The notes: a model not told the origin generated them from the letters alone. A stretch of DNA of 64,000 bases from Pararge aegeria (GCF_905163445.1 NC_053204.1:5463501-5527500), one strand, 5' to 3'. Numbered from the stretch's first letter, positions 10,075 to 20,119 are shown. Translations and numbers: made by a program.

Positions 10075-10340
10075 CATCTTAAACTAAGCTGGTAAGCGAA
10101 GATGCAGCATGCAGGTGGGATTGCAATAACTTGCAATGGAGTTAAAAAAATCATAAATATATTAAAGGGAATTTAAAAATATCTTTTTTATAAAGAAATT
10201 TAAAATTCAGTTTTGTTTCGGCGTAGTCCTTACATTTATTAAACTCGCAATAACTGCTACATTAAATGTCCGATTGTGATAAAATATAAAGCAATTTAAT
10301 CGGGATATAATCGAGATCTCTGGAAATACTTGTTACTTTT

Positions 10341-10672
10341 TTATTTTTTTATTCCACTACAAGTTATTGACTGCAATCTCACTTGCAGTCTAGTGAGATG
10401 GTAGCGGGCTAGCCCGTTTGGGTAATCGGTTTCTACGCGGCATCGCACCGAAACACTAAATCGCTTAGCGGCACGTCTTTGTCGTTAGTGTGGTAACTAG
10501 CCACGGTCAAAGCCTCCCGACTATACCTAGACAGACCAGACCAGAGAAAATTCAAATATTATAAATTCCCAAATTGCCCCTGGCAGGATCCGAACCCGGG
10601 AAGGGAACAGAGCTCCGAATTAGGAGACTTAAATTCGGAGCGCTCACCGTTGCGCTAGGAAGGTCGTCAAAT
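10341..10672 (-). mobile_element. SINE-C, near full length, with degraded head
   Basis: The reversed tail, body (CGCTTAGCGGCACGTCTTTG, AGACCAGACCAGAGAAAATT) and head (CGAACCCGGGAAGGG, GCTCACCGTTGCGCTAGG, AGGTCGTCAA) are all present. Between B-box and A-box regions there is a small inverted duplication, CTCCGAATT...AATTCGGAG (10613..10643). Confidence 0.8.
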
Positions 10673-11213
10673 CTACTACTTTCTTTAAGCGAAGAAATGG
10701 TGTACCGTTCCAGTACTTTCGGAGAAAAATTAATACAAACAAACAACCAATAAAATCTTTCCTCATTATAATATTAGTATAGACTTTTCCTTGAATTTTT
10801 TTTATACAATAAATATTTTTCGTGCACAAAATTGTACTACGAAACTATGAAAAATCATAACCCTTTCGAAAGAAGTGCAGGATATGAGAGACAGATAGTA
10901 ACAGCATGTAGCTTGAACAAGCGGTTTCCGTCATAAAAACTGAACTTAGCTCGGAGCCTTAGCTCACAAAAGGCCTCGGGTTTTATGACCTAGCGTGTTT
11001 CCGTGACCGATATCGCCGTAACGCCCACGTAAATGCGACTCTGGACGCAAAAATAAACATAATAATTTCGTCCAATCCGAGGGTAATATTATATTTATTT
11101 ACGCGATGTGAGCAACTAAATTTTACCTACAGTTCGGCTCAGTGAACCCGAACGGATCTCGGCCTCCGATCTCCATCAGCGAGTTATCATTGAAACCGTT
11201 TGTTCCATACAAA
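10673..11213. other. Unique stretch, G+C-richer at 10890..11200
   Basis: 10890..11200 lacks every repeat family of the window and has several CpG sites (CGATATCGCCGTAACGCCC). No open frame of note. It could be host single-copy sequence, regulatory DNA or an unrecognised element. Confidence 0.3.
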
Positions 11214-11388
11214 GTGGTGATAGCCCTGACGTCAAGTCTTCAGCATTCTGGGTCCTCCGGCTTTCGGGGAAAACGAGTTCGAACCGGCACTCACCTTTTT
11301 TTTTTCGGAGTTATGTGCGTTTTAAATAATTCAGTAGCTAAGGAAAACATCGTGAGGAGACCTGCATGTTCTCTATTTCTCCAAAGGT
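11214..11388 (+). mobile_element. SINE-B, diverged partial copy
   Basis: It has head-like GTGGTGATAGCCCTGACG, B-box-like GAGTTCGAACCGGC, TTATGTGCGTTTTAA and AGGAAAACATCGTGAGGAGA. The tail is missing after CTCCAAAGGT. Confidence 0.7.
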
Positions 11389-11470
11389 AATTGCTAGTAA
11401 GAAAAGCTTTTGTTAAATTATGGGTTCGTGGAAGCGTGATCATTGGTTAAATTGACAGGCTAGCATTTTA

Positions 11471-11691
11471 TCCTACTAAAACTATAAATGCGTAAGTTTG
11501 TATGGATGGATGGGTGGATGTTTGTTAATCTTTCACGCAAAAACTACTAAACCAATTCGACTAAATTTTGGAATGGAAATAGAAGAAATCCTTGATTAAC
11601 CCATGGGCTGCTTTTTATCCCGGGAAAATGTATGATTCACGCAGGATTCCTGAAAATCCAAAAAAAACTAGTACGAACGGGCAACAGCTTG
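11471..11691 (+). mobile_element. Helitron, degenerate short copy
   Basis: It begins TCCTACTAAAACTATAAATG after an A, continues CGTAAGTTTGTATGGATGGA and CACGCAAAAACTACTAAACC, both common in lepidopteran Helitrons, and ends GGGCAACAGCTTG. The terminal CTAG has become CTTG. A large internal part is missing. Confidence 0.65.
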
Positions 11692-12382
11692 TTTGTTGAT
11701 AATTTGAATTTATTTCCGCCTACTTTCGGAAATCCATGATACGCAATGAATTAAGCTTAATGTGATATAATTCGCAACAGCCAGACAAATCTGCGGTGTA
11801 AATTAAACATACTTTTTATTGACCATTTACAAAATTGGTTCACTAAAAGCACAAATAATTGATGAAGTTGATGCCAAAGTGATCATTTGGGGTGTTCAAA
11901 TACTTATCATCGCTATAGGTAAAATAATGATGATAGACGTTACTTTGTTTCGATTTAAATTGATTGCTTGTTAACTTTGACAGCTGACGGTATGTTAGTT
12001 GACCGTTGTTTTCAAAAGCCTTATAGAAACCGCAGTCAATCGATAAAGACCAGGAAGTTAAGCTACTAATAAGGAAATATAAATCAATAACTGTTAAAAT
12101 ATAGCTACTATTGTTCTCATTCAAGCGAAGGCAGTTTGTAATTTAATCGCAGTTTAAACTGTGTTTTTATCTGAAAATTGCATTTTTATACTATATTAGA
12201 CTGAGAGGTAACTATATAGTTCCACATAACCTAGTGAGTAAAACTAAGTATTTTAGATTATCTGTGATTTTAAAAGTGATTTATAAAAATTATGAATTCA
12301 TTTTTAATACTATTGATAAATATAATTAAAAAATCACGAATGAATGTAAATATACACATACCTACTCTTATAAAAAGAAACC
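11692..12382. other. Unique AT-rich stretch
   Basis: A 93-codon minus frame (11843..12124) covers part of it, with no domain, signal peptide or family resemblance. I do not support it as a gene. Confidence 0.35.
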
Positions 12383-12632
12383 CTACGTACACATATCGCC
12401 ATCTAGCCCCAAAGTAAGCATAGCTTGTGTTATGGGTACCCAAACTATATACTATGGATGACTGATGAATATTTTTAGTGAATATACATAACTACTTATA
12501 ACATACATATAAATACCAGGCACTTAATAACAAATATTTTCATCACACAAACATTTTCCAGTTGTGGGAATCGAACCCACGGCCTTGTACTCAGAAAGCA
12601 GGGTCTCTGCCCACGGCGCGAATCAACCTTCA
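12383..12632 (-). mobile_element. SINE-A, nearly complete
   Basis: Reversed order: TATCGCCATCTAGCCCCAAA, GCTTGTGTTATGGGTAC, ACAAACATTTTCCAGTTGTG, GGGAATCGAACCCACGGCC, AAAGCAGGGTC, then the A-box complement CCCACGGCGCGAATC. A small rearrangement occurs near 12445..12470. Confidence 0.85.
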
Positions 12633-12924
12633 ATACGGCCATATATATATCATTTCTGTATGAGTATACTCACTCGGCCGATTTTCTGTAAAGTTACAAA
12701 ACAAATGTTTGTGTTATTTTTTATATCGTTATTTTTTGTCCGTGTATATAAATAGCCTAGTAGGGAGATAAATTGAGCCACTGCAATGTACGTAAATAAA
12801 AAATAAAATGACATTCTTAAAATTAAATTACCACCACTCAAATTTGTATGGTTTTCGAGGATAAAATAAAAGCTTCCACATCTTTGTATAGCGAGGACAG
12901 ACTGGGTAAAGAAAACCTCGCAAC

Positions 12925-13270
12925 GAGGATCCTGGAAAGTTCTGGAGGAGGCCTATATCTGTAAGGGGTTCTCATCGAACGTTTACCTAGTTCCTCGCCT
13001 TATTAATGAACTACCCACTGGTGTACGAGACAATATTAATCCTCGTAATATTAAGAAAAAACTGTAGTCCTTCTTTTTAAGTAACTTATGATCATTTTTA
13101 TACACAACATGGTAAACTGGCAATAATGTTCTGTAGTTAAGTAGTTAACGTACGACTTAATTCTCTGTTAGCATATATTACAAACCTGGGTGGTTTTCTG
13201 ATGCTAGCTATAAGTATTATTTATTTTTTTTGGAAACTTTATGTAATAAATAAATTAATTAATTAATAAA
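12925..13270 (+). mobile_element. LINE-K 3' end
   Basis: The plus strand encodes a decayed version of the VPRLINELPTGVRDNINPRN segment (near 12988..13045), a stop, then a long 3' UTR (TAACTTATGATCATTTTTAT, ACCTGGGTGGTTTTCTGATG). It ends in (TAAT)n. It is the same family as 7437..7825. Confidence 0.7.
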
Positions 13271-13907
13271 TCTACACATGACAAGAAAAAAATTATTAAT
13301 TACAATTATAATTACAAAAAAAAAAACAAATGACATATATAGACATTAAAAAAAAAAAGTGACATGAGAAACTTGAAACTTGTGCTAAGTAAATGCACGA
13401 TAATCAAAATGAATCCTGTTCAAGAAGACTTATCTGCATATTTTGTATTTAATTGAACTTAAAATCAATGTAAATTTTATATATTTGTGATTTGTGATAA
13501 GAAATAAATGGCTTTTTTATTTTTATTTATTAACATCTTTGTATATTATTTTGATTGCCGCAAAATAAGGGCAACTCCCGTCGAAATAAAAGGTATGTCC
13601 TAAGAATAACTACCTAAAAATATCGTTTAATGATGAACAAAAAACCAACAATGATAATGCAATGTTTTTGTACTTTCCGGTATTTTATTACTTCAATACT
13701 TTTCTATTACTTACAGGTTTTAATAGAAAAGCCCGTGGTGGTCTTATTAATTTTTTCCACCCAAAATCGTGAAAACGTTCACGACCTCTACAGGTGGGCT
13801 TATAATGGGGAAAGATATCTTTGACGTTCCACCGTAACCGTTCAGTAATTTGTGCTTTATTAACTACTAGCTGTTGTCTTTATAACGGTTCTTTATAAAT
13901 TTAATTT
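13271..13907. other. Unique AT-rich stretch with A-runs
   Basis: Runs of A at 13315..13365 and an AATAAATGG motif near 13501 are the only landmarks. A 64-codon frame at 13630..13824 shows no family character. Confidence 0.35.
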
Positions 13908-14240
13908 TTTTTTTATTCCACTAATGTCTACAGGTTAGCCCTTGACTCTAACCTGGTGATGATGCACTCTAAAATGGCAGCGGGCTAACATGTTAATGAG
14001 TATGGTAGTCATACCCCTATTCGGTTTCCGCGCGAAATCGCATCGGAACACTAAATAGCTACGCGGCACTTCTTGGTTTGTAAGTTGGTATCGAGCCACG
14101 GCCAAAGCCTCCCACAAGAACAGAGCAGAGAAAATTCAGTATTCCCAAATATAAATTCCCAAATTGCTCTGCCGGGAATCGAAGCCTGGACCTGCTACTT
14201 ATATTTACAGCGCTCACCGTTGCGCCAGAGAGATCGTCAA
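13908..14240 (-). mobile_element. SINE-C, near full length
   Basis: The reversed tail (T-run, TAGCCCTTGACTCTAACCTG), body and head (GCCGGGAATCGAAGCCTGG, CGCTCACCGTTGCGCCAGAG, ATCGTCAAG) are all present. At its head side it abuts a SINE-A scrap (14241..14286, AAAACTGGAAAATGTG) in the opposite orientation. Confidence 0.85.
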
Positions 14241-14311
14241 GAGTCAAAACTGGAAAATGTGTTTTTTGTTATGACCATGAATTATAAAATATATAAGATA
14301 TTACTTTAATA

Positions 14312-14465
14312 CTAGCGGACCCCAGCGCATTCTGTCGGGCAAATTTGTGAATCTTAACCATCCAGGGTGCCACCCAAACGTATACCAAAAAATTCATTAA
14401 AATAGGTCCAGCCGTCTAGGAGGAGTTCAGTGACATATACACGCACACAAGAAATATATATAAGA
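14312..14465 (-). mobile_element. Short Helitron-like element ending CTAG
   Basis: In reverse orientation it ends GCTGGGGTCCGCTAG next to T. The body has GGGTGCCACCCAAACGTATAC and TCCAGCCGTCTAGGAGG. A plus-strand relative with the same end is at 35222..35374. The 5' end is approximate. Confidence 0.55.
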
Positions 14466-14521
14466 AAATATCACAGAGACCTAACCTACAATTATATATT
14501 TGCTCTTCAAAAATTAATTTT

Positions 14522-14733
14522 AAATGACATTGTGAGATGGTGACACCCGGCTAAGTTTGTTGTGGGCTTCTTCTTAGGCCAGGAGGCATTTGGAATCCTC
14601 GTAGCTTTAGTTTTAAGTTGACGAATGTGGTTATCGCCATCATCTCACTACCGTGGCATTCTCATGTAATGTACGCATCAAAAGTGCCACCTATGGGCCT
14701 ACTCGAATAAAGATATTTTTGACTTTGACTTTA
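14522..14733 (+). mobile_element. LINE-F 3' fragment
   Basis: The non-coding 3' end of a non-LTR element shows GTTTGTTGTGGGCTTCTTCT, AGTTTTAAGTTGACGAATG, GGTTATCGCCATCATCTCAC and AAAAGTGCCACCTATGGGCC. It finishes AATAAAGATATTTTTGACTT, which holds a poly(A) signal and a TGACTT repeat tail. Confidence 0.75.
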
Positions 14734-14987
14734 TAATTATATTTCTTAGGTCCTGAATGTAAATAACGTAGTAATAGTAATAGATATTTAAATTTGTTAG
14801 TGTCGATGCTGTAAGTTAGTGCATTATTGTTACATCGTAATTTTGTATAATTTTTATGCAATAAATAATGTTTTATACTATCAATATGAAATACCAACAA
14901 TATAACTAATGTTAAAAGAAATTCAAAATAATGGTTGTAGAATAAATGGCAATTTTAACACATTTAACACATATAAGATATATATTA

Positions 14988-15285
14988 CTAGCTGTTACCC
15001 GCGACTTCGTCCGCTTTTGTTTTTGTTTTTCGAAAGACATGTGCCTCATAAATGTGGCAGCACTTTATGTATTTAGGATAGCTAAGCCTGGTGTAAAATC
15101 GTCAAACACCTTAGTCCCCTCTCCCAAGAGAACTGAGCTTAATTTCGGGATAAAAATCATCCTATATTACTTCTAATACCTTCAGGAATATGTGTACAAA
15201 GTTTCGTGATGATCGGTTTAGTAGTTTTTGCATGAAAGCGTAACAAACAAACTTACATTGACATTTATAATATTATAAGTAGGGA
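14988..15285 (-). mobile_element. Helitron G, copy 1
   Basis: On the plus strand it runs from CTAGCTGTTACCCGCGACTT (the reversed 3' end) to TTATAAGTAGGGA (the reversed TCCC start). The flanks are A at 14987 and T at 15286. A tandem GGGATA triplication adjoins the 5' end. The sequence is very close to copy 2 at 19825..20119, implying recent common ancestry. There is no coding capacity. Confidence 0.75.
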
Positions 15286-15611
15286 TAGGGATAGGGATAA
15301 TGTAGGTACTATGGAGATATCATTCTACAGAACTGTTATATCATCACGACACTCGACGCCCTGTGAATGAAGGCTGAAGGCACGATTGTAACTTGAGAAC
15401 TTTTTATACAATAAAAATAACGAGCGTCGATCTCGACGCAACAAAAACGCTGCCTTTGATGTCGACTACCAAGGGTTCTCGAACCTCGCCACGAATTTAT
15501 TTTGCGTCGAGTTCCGTCTGATTGGCGATTACGTTTTTTTTAATGATATCAGGTTTTATGATAGAATCATTATTGACAAAATAATATCTAAGCTATGCTT
15601 ATTTCATCACA
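15286..15611. other. Unique stretch
   Basis: It contains several CGTCGA/TCGACG motifs (15420..15515) in both orientations, suggesting a decayed inverted-repeat element, but no ends can be fixed. Confidence 0.3.
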
Positions 15612-15889
15612 TCAACCAAATACCGACTCACTGCAAAGCACGGGTCTCCTACAATGAGAAGGGATTAAGGCCGTAGTCCACCACGCTGGCCTAGTGCGGT
15701 TCGGTGGACTCCACACACCTTTGAGAACATTATGCACAACTCTCAGGCACGCAGGTTTCCTCACGTTTTCCTTCACCGAAAATACACTTGCATCAAGCAA
15801 GTGTATTTTCATTACTTAAAACGCACATAAGTTAGAAAAGTTAGAGGTGCGAGCTGGGATTCAAACTCGGCCTCCCGAAAGTGCAGTCG
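15612..15889 (-). mobile_element. SINE-B with internal palindrome
   Basis: A well-preserved reversed copy: GGGTCTCCTACAATGAGAAG, GTCCACCACGCTGGCCTAGT, CCACACACCTTTGAGAACAT, B-box complement CTGGGATTCAAACTCGG. The segment that is normally a single AAGCAAGTGATATTTTAATT run has become a perfect palindrome (15778..15810). Confidence 0.85.
15778..15810. repeat. Perfect palindrome inside SINE-B
   Basis: The arms GAAAATACACTTGC (15778..15791) and GCAAGTGTATTTTC (15797..15810) are exact reverse complements around ATCAA. Other SINE-B copies lack it, so it arose after insertion. Confidence 0.85.
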
Positions 15890-16001
15890 ATCAATACTAC
15901 TCAATTTTATAAAGCTAAAAGGTCGCATTTCTTTAATTTGTATTTGGCTAGTGCGTCCCATATTGGAAAACCTCCTCACTTTGCAATTAGCATACTTGTG
16001 A

Positions 16002-16393
16002 TCATCTAAATAATGTATATTTATAAAAGAGAAAGTGTGTGGGTATGTTCCGTATAGGCTCCAAAACGGCTGGACCGATTTCAAAGAAACTTTCAGGGAA
16101 TCTCCGGATTGACCTGGCGAGTAATCCTGTAAAGTTTGGTGACGATCGGAGCACTCCTATTTTTAAACTGTCATACTGTCAAATACAGCTTTTATTTACT
16201 ATGATGATATTCTATTGTTGGGTGTACATGGGTGTAGATAGAATGATATTCACCCGCTCGAGAAGAGAATAGAAGAGAATGAATACGGAGAGAAATAAAT
16301 GATTTAATATATTATGAGACTAAAATTAAAAAGTTTATTGTTTAAATAAAATAAAGCAAAATCTAGCCCGGCGAAGCGGATTAGGTACGCTAG
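16002..16393 (+). mobile_element. Helitron-like element
   Basis: It starts TCATCTAAATAATGTATATT after an A and carries GGCTCCAAAACGGCTGGACC, a motif usual near the 5' end of lepidopteran Helitrons. It ends with the CG hairpin GCCCGGCGAAGCGG and GGTACGCTAG. The base after CTAG is C rather than T, so the 3' limit is less certain. Confidence 0.5.
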
Positions 16394-16430
16394 CATTTAA
16401 TAAAAAAAAGGTATGCTAAAAAAAACACTT

Positions 16431-16500
16431 TTTTTTTTAATTCTTCTATAAGTTAGCCTTTGATTATAATTCCAGCTAATATCATATTACCAATCAAAGT
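16431..16500 (-). mobile_element. SINE-C tail scrap
   Basis: A T-run followed by AATTCTTCTATAAGTTAGCC and TTGATTATAATTCCAGCTAA, the reversed SINE-C tail with many changes. Confidence 0.5.
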
Positions 16501-16509
16501 GATGATTTT

Positions 16510-16700
16510 TTTTTTATATTTATTGTCGGATCAAACAGATGGCGTGATATGTTGCCCTGTGTCCATCAATTCGAGGCGTAGGTGTTAAGCCACAACTGCC
16601 TGTAATTACACCGGCAACCACGCCCTTCAGACCGAAACACAGCATTGCAACAATGCTGCTTAGCGGCAAAAATAACTGTGGCACTAAAATTATTTTACAG
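16510..16700 (-). mobile_element. LINE-O 3' fragment
   Basis: Reversed copy of a repeat whose translated look is CFGLKGVVAGVITGSCGLTP. Landmarks are CGAGGCGTAGGTGTTAAGCC and CCCTTCAGACCGAAACACAG. Relatives lie at 23358..23650, 27390..27650 and 59592..59725. It is probably the 3' part of a non-LTR element, class uncertain. Confidence 0.6.
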
Positions 16701-16839
16701 AAAACCATAATACATATTTCGTGTTTTCGGTTTTTTATCTGTGTTGCAATGGTATACATTACGTGCTATGTAGTGTGACTTTAATTCTAAGTATGTGTAT
16801 AATAAATGCGTATATATTGAAGTGCTGATGTTTCTATAA

Positions 16840-17136
16840 TTAAAGTTGTGCACTCTTGGCAGAGTGGTCGTGGCTGCTGAGATGAATTTCATGGCGTTGG
16901 GCATCATTGGATTGCACGGCTTCCCGCGCGAGTCTTCTCCACTTTTGGCGGTTGGTAGCGTGTCGAAAGCATTCCACCACAGTTGTCTGGGTCAACGATT
17001 TCACCGTATCCGTCCAACGAGTAGGTGACCGCCCTCTTGCACTTTTTCCTTCAACCCGTCCTTGCACCACCAATCGTTCAATCGAGCCTTCACTCCTTGA
17101 GATGTGGCCAAAAAACTTGAATATACGTAACTGCAC
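16840..17136 (-). mobile_element. C-terminal fragment of a second RTE-like LINE
   Basis: The minus frame of 98 codons reads LRIFKFFGHISRSEGSIERL, then VQGRVEGKSARGRSPTRWTD. This is the GHI...G(K/R)VEG..RGR.PTRW pattern found after the reverse-transcriptase domain in RTE-type elements. It is clearly different from the intact copy at 41191..44163. No endonuclease or catalytic RT motif remains. The start codon is not biologically meaningful. Confidence 0.65.
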
Positions 17137-17629
17137 CGTCGTTCCTTGATTTTCAGTTCTTTTAAAATGGAATTGTTGGTGCGGAATGATTAATAAATAC
17201 TCACAGGAAAAAATATTCCAGTAAAAATAAGTAGTTATACGTTTGCTGTTTTTTGTTCACTTATAGGACTAATTTTACCAGTGGCTTCATGGGCGTATGT
17301 TATTTTTGAGTGTTCAATTCTTAGTTTTAAGTAAAGTATTAGAGCTAGAACTTAACTTAACTTCTTAACCTAGCAACAATGTGAGTGCATTTGCCTATGA
17401 AACCAAGCTGTCAACTCTTGTTTGGGACTTATGCGACATCGCCAGCGAATATGAGTAACTTCTGACGCCATCCGGACTTGTGTCTATTACAGTCACGGGA
17501 CTGTTCGTTCGAAACCCTAGTCTGGAAGCCCACTCAGTGTGAAGCGTCGACATAAGCTGAGATCTTATTTCTCACTGAAGGTCTCTTAGGTCGACCCATC
17601 CCCCCTTCCACCCGAAATCGTGGAGCCCA
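17137..17629. other. Unique stretch
   Basis: No family landmarks apart from short matches. It changes from AT-rich to more balanced composition near 17400, with no supported feature. Confidence 0.35.
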
Positions 17630-17726
17630 GCGCAACTAGCATGGGCAGGAGAGACGGCCAGCAGTTACATCCCCCGGGAAAATAATAAAAATTTAACTTC
17701 TCCCACAGCTTTATCATCACCGATAT

Positions 17727-17990
17727 GACGGCCGATTGGCGCAGTGGGCAGCGACCCTGCTTTCTGAGCCAAGGCCGTGGGTTCGATTCCCACAACTGGA
17801 CAATGTTTGTGTGATGAACATGAATGTTTTTCAGTGTCTGGGTGTTTATCTATATATAATAAGTATTTATGTATGTTATTCATAAAATTATTCATCAGTC
17901 ATCTTAGTACCCATAACACAAGCTACGCTTACTTTGGGGCTAGATGGCGATGTGTGTATTGTCGTAGTATATTTATTTATTTATTTATTT
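17727..17990 (+). mobile_element. SINE-A, full length
   Basis: The best-preserved copy. A box GATTGGCGCAGTGGGCAG, B box GTGGGTTCGATTCCCAC, ACATGAATGTTTTTCAGTGT, CACAAGCTACGCTTACTTTG, GGGCTAGATGGCGATGTG, TTGTCGTAGTATATTT, then (ATTT)n. TTTATC flanks both sides. Transcription would be by RNA polymerase III from the internal boxes. It inserted into element I. Confidence 0.9.
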
Positions 17991-18086
17991 TATCTCTCAG
18001 AGCACTGGCGCACAAGTGGAAATAATATCCAAAAATTGTATAATGTGTAACGGGGATAAACTTCTCCAATTTCCTGTTCCCGTGAA

Positions 18087-18286
18087 TTGACAGCCAACTG
18101 GCGCAGTGGGCAGCGACCCTGCTTTCTGAGTCCTTGGCCGTGGGTTCGATTCCCAAAAATTAAAATATTATTCAAATATTCAACAGCCATCTTAGTACCC
18201 ATAACACAAGCTACGCTTACTATGGGGGTAGATTGTGATTTGTGTATTTTCGTAGTATATTTATATTTATTTATTTATTTATTTAG
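18087..18286 (+). mobile_element. SINE-A with internal deletion
   Basis: The head and B box are intact (CAACTGGCGCAGTGGGCAG, GGGTTCGATTCCC). About 60 bp between the B box and TTCAAATATTCAACAGCC are lost. The tail reads TCGTAGTATATTTATATTTA. This is the second insertion into the same element I. Confidence 0.85.
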
Positions 18287-18401
18287 CAGGTTGACACGTC
18301 AATTATATCACCTGTCAGGGGATATAATATTTGTCTCCTGCCTGTGATATCCCTGCTGGGGCTCTTCCCGTAGCAAGATTCCGCGCTCGCTCTTAACCCT
18401 G

Positions 18402-18987
18402 TTAACCCTTAGTGTTTAAACACACCATACCGAAAATACGCGACCGAAGTTCATCGTGACTACGCCTGCAAGATATTTTATTACTGATGACACACTAAAC
18501 CGAAATTAAGCCACGTTATAGCGTACAGTCGAACTTCGGTCGGGCGTAAGTTTGGCACCGATTCGGCGGCAATGTTTTGTATAACAACACATTATACGCG
18601 ACCAAAGTTCGGTACGATTGTCGACAAAGATCTGGGGGTAGGGAGGCTCGTAGAATTCAATGGGTGCACCATTCTTCATTTCTTTTCTGTATTTATCCTC
18701 TTGTAAGGCCTCAGCAATTGCTATTACTGTAAAATAGTCAATTTTTCGGGTTTCGCACCTCAAAAGGAAAAACGGAACCTTAACAAGATCACTTTGATTT
18801 ACATGCTGTATAGATAACACGCTCTAGACCCTGATTGCCCACACCTAGTTACACAACTGAATTTCTGCCGCGTAAATTCGGCTATTATCGTGTGTCATAT
18901 CAGCCGAATGCGTCGGAACGTAAAATCAGCCACGGAACTTCAGACGCGTATTTTTGGCATAGTGTGTTTAAACACTTAAGGCGGTTA
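18402..18987. mobile_element. TIR DNA transposon derivative, candidate TTAA flank
   Basis: The inverted termini contain GTGTTTAAACACAC and AAAATACGCG on both sides, and the arms agree at about 36 of 41 positions. The left end follows TTAA (18402..18405) and starts CCCTTAG. The right end is followed by TTAT, one change from TTAA. This fits a piggyBac-type site but is not proof. Subterminal CGACCGAAGTTC-like repeats recur inside. A 104-codon minus frame (18506..18820) is present but not recognisable as a transposase. Confidence 0.55.
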
Positions 18988-19212
18988 TCAGCTAAACTTC
19001 GAAATAAAAAAAGTTTGGGGCTCATTTAATCAAACAGGTGGAATTTCGTCGCCATTTGATACAATTTTATAAATAACTTGTTAAGTGTATTTATTTTTGT
19101 TTTGCGTGTAAATTTGAACCTTATTTTGATCGTTTGAGGATCTTTCGCATCATCTGTATTTTATTAGTTTTAGTGCTAAAAATAATTTATTATTATTTTT
19201 TGTATACTAGAG

Positions 19213-19437
19213 AATAAAGTAAGAGTAGCTTTTGTTATGGGTACTAAGTTGACTGATGATTTTTTTTTTTTTAAGAATAATATACATAAATATTAAATAC
19301 CTAGAATATACGTATAAACACCCAGACACTGAAAAACATTCATGCTCATCACTAAACATTTTCCAGTAGTGGGAATTGAACCCACAGCTTTGGGCTCAGA
19401 AAGCAGGGTCGTGAAACTGGGCCAATCGGCCGTCAAA
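19213..19437 (-). mobile_element. SINE-A, 3'-shortened
   Basis: Reversed copy from AGTAAGAGTAGCTTTTGTTA to the A-box complement. It lacks the CGCCATCTAGCCCC segment of the tail. The B-box complement GGGAATTGAACCCACAG and head GCCAATCGGCCGTC are clear. Confidence 0.8.
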
Positions 19438-19824
19438 AATATTATAAATAATGAAATAAATCATATGTAATAGTTTCTTGTTTTTTTCTAGTTTCTTGTT
19501 TAATATAAATCATTTCGTAGTTACGACTTTTATAATGTAGTGAATGAAAGCCCCGTTCGTTACCATTGGTAACGCTTCGGAGTATTAAAAAGTTGAAACG
19601 AGTTAAGGGTTCCCTGACTTGGGATAATTGACCAACAGGTGCGGAGCTACTGTTGTTTATTTTGTGCGCCCAAGGGCATGGGATCGGGTTGCAGGTAAAA
19701 CAGTTCGATAAGGCAGCCTACTCGCGTACGACTAACGCGTCATTGCGTTTTTAAACATACCTACAGAGAAAGAGGGTGAGAACTCTATAACTCGTATAAA
19801 AAAATCCTATTATTATATTAAGGA
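19438..19824. other. Unique stretch
   Basis: No repeat landmark and no frame of interest. TTACCATTGGTAACG near 19561 is a short palindrome. Confidence 0.3.
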
Positions 19825-20119
19825 CTAGCTGTTGTCCGCGACTTCGTCTACTTAAGTTTTGGTTTTTCGAAATACATGTGACTCATAAATGTGGCAGCAC
19901 TTTATGTATTTAGGATAGCTAAGCCTTGTGTAAAATAGACAAACACTTTCATCCCCTCTCCCAAGAGAACTGTGCTTAATTTCGGGATAAAAAGCATCCT
20001 ATATTACTTCTAATACCTTCAGGAACATGTGTACAAAGTTTCGTGATGATTGGTTTAGTAGTTTTTGCATGAAAGCGTAACAAACAAACTTACATTCACA
20101 TTTATAATATTAGTAGGGA
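19825..20119 (-). mobile_element. Helitron G, copy 2
   Basis: CTAGCTGTTGTCCGCGACTT to ATATTAGTAGGGA on the plus strand, with A at 19824 and T at 20120. It aligns without large gaps to copy 1. The shared internal block includes AAATGTGGCAGCACTTTATG and GTTTAGTAGTTTTTGCATGA. Confidence 0.75.

Larger units (their letters stand above)
17630..18361 (+). mobile_element. Element I carrying two SINE-A insertions
   Basis: Three separated pieces join into one repeat seen uninterrupted at 50705..50990: CTAGCATGGGCAGGAG to CCCACAGCTTTATCA; TCTCAGAGCACTGGCGCACA to GGGGATAAACTTCTCC; CACGTCAATTATATCACCTG to GTCTCCTGCCTGTG. The two gaps hold SINE-A copies. Class unknown. Its 3' part carries the near-palindrome CCTGTCAGGGGATATAAT. 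Confidence 0.7.

Noticed and set aside
11843..12124. 93-codon minus frame
   Set aside because: No family character; neighbouring sequence shows no exon signals.
17727..17800. tRNA-like A and B boxes in many places
   Set aside because: These are SINE heads. The stems of a functional tRNA do not form and the same sequences recur with SINE bodies attached.
18506..18820. 104-codon frame inside the TIR element as its transposase
   Set aside because: No DDE/DDD-type spacing or zinc-binding tail can be read, and the frame is far shorter than a transposase.
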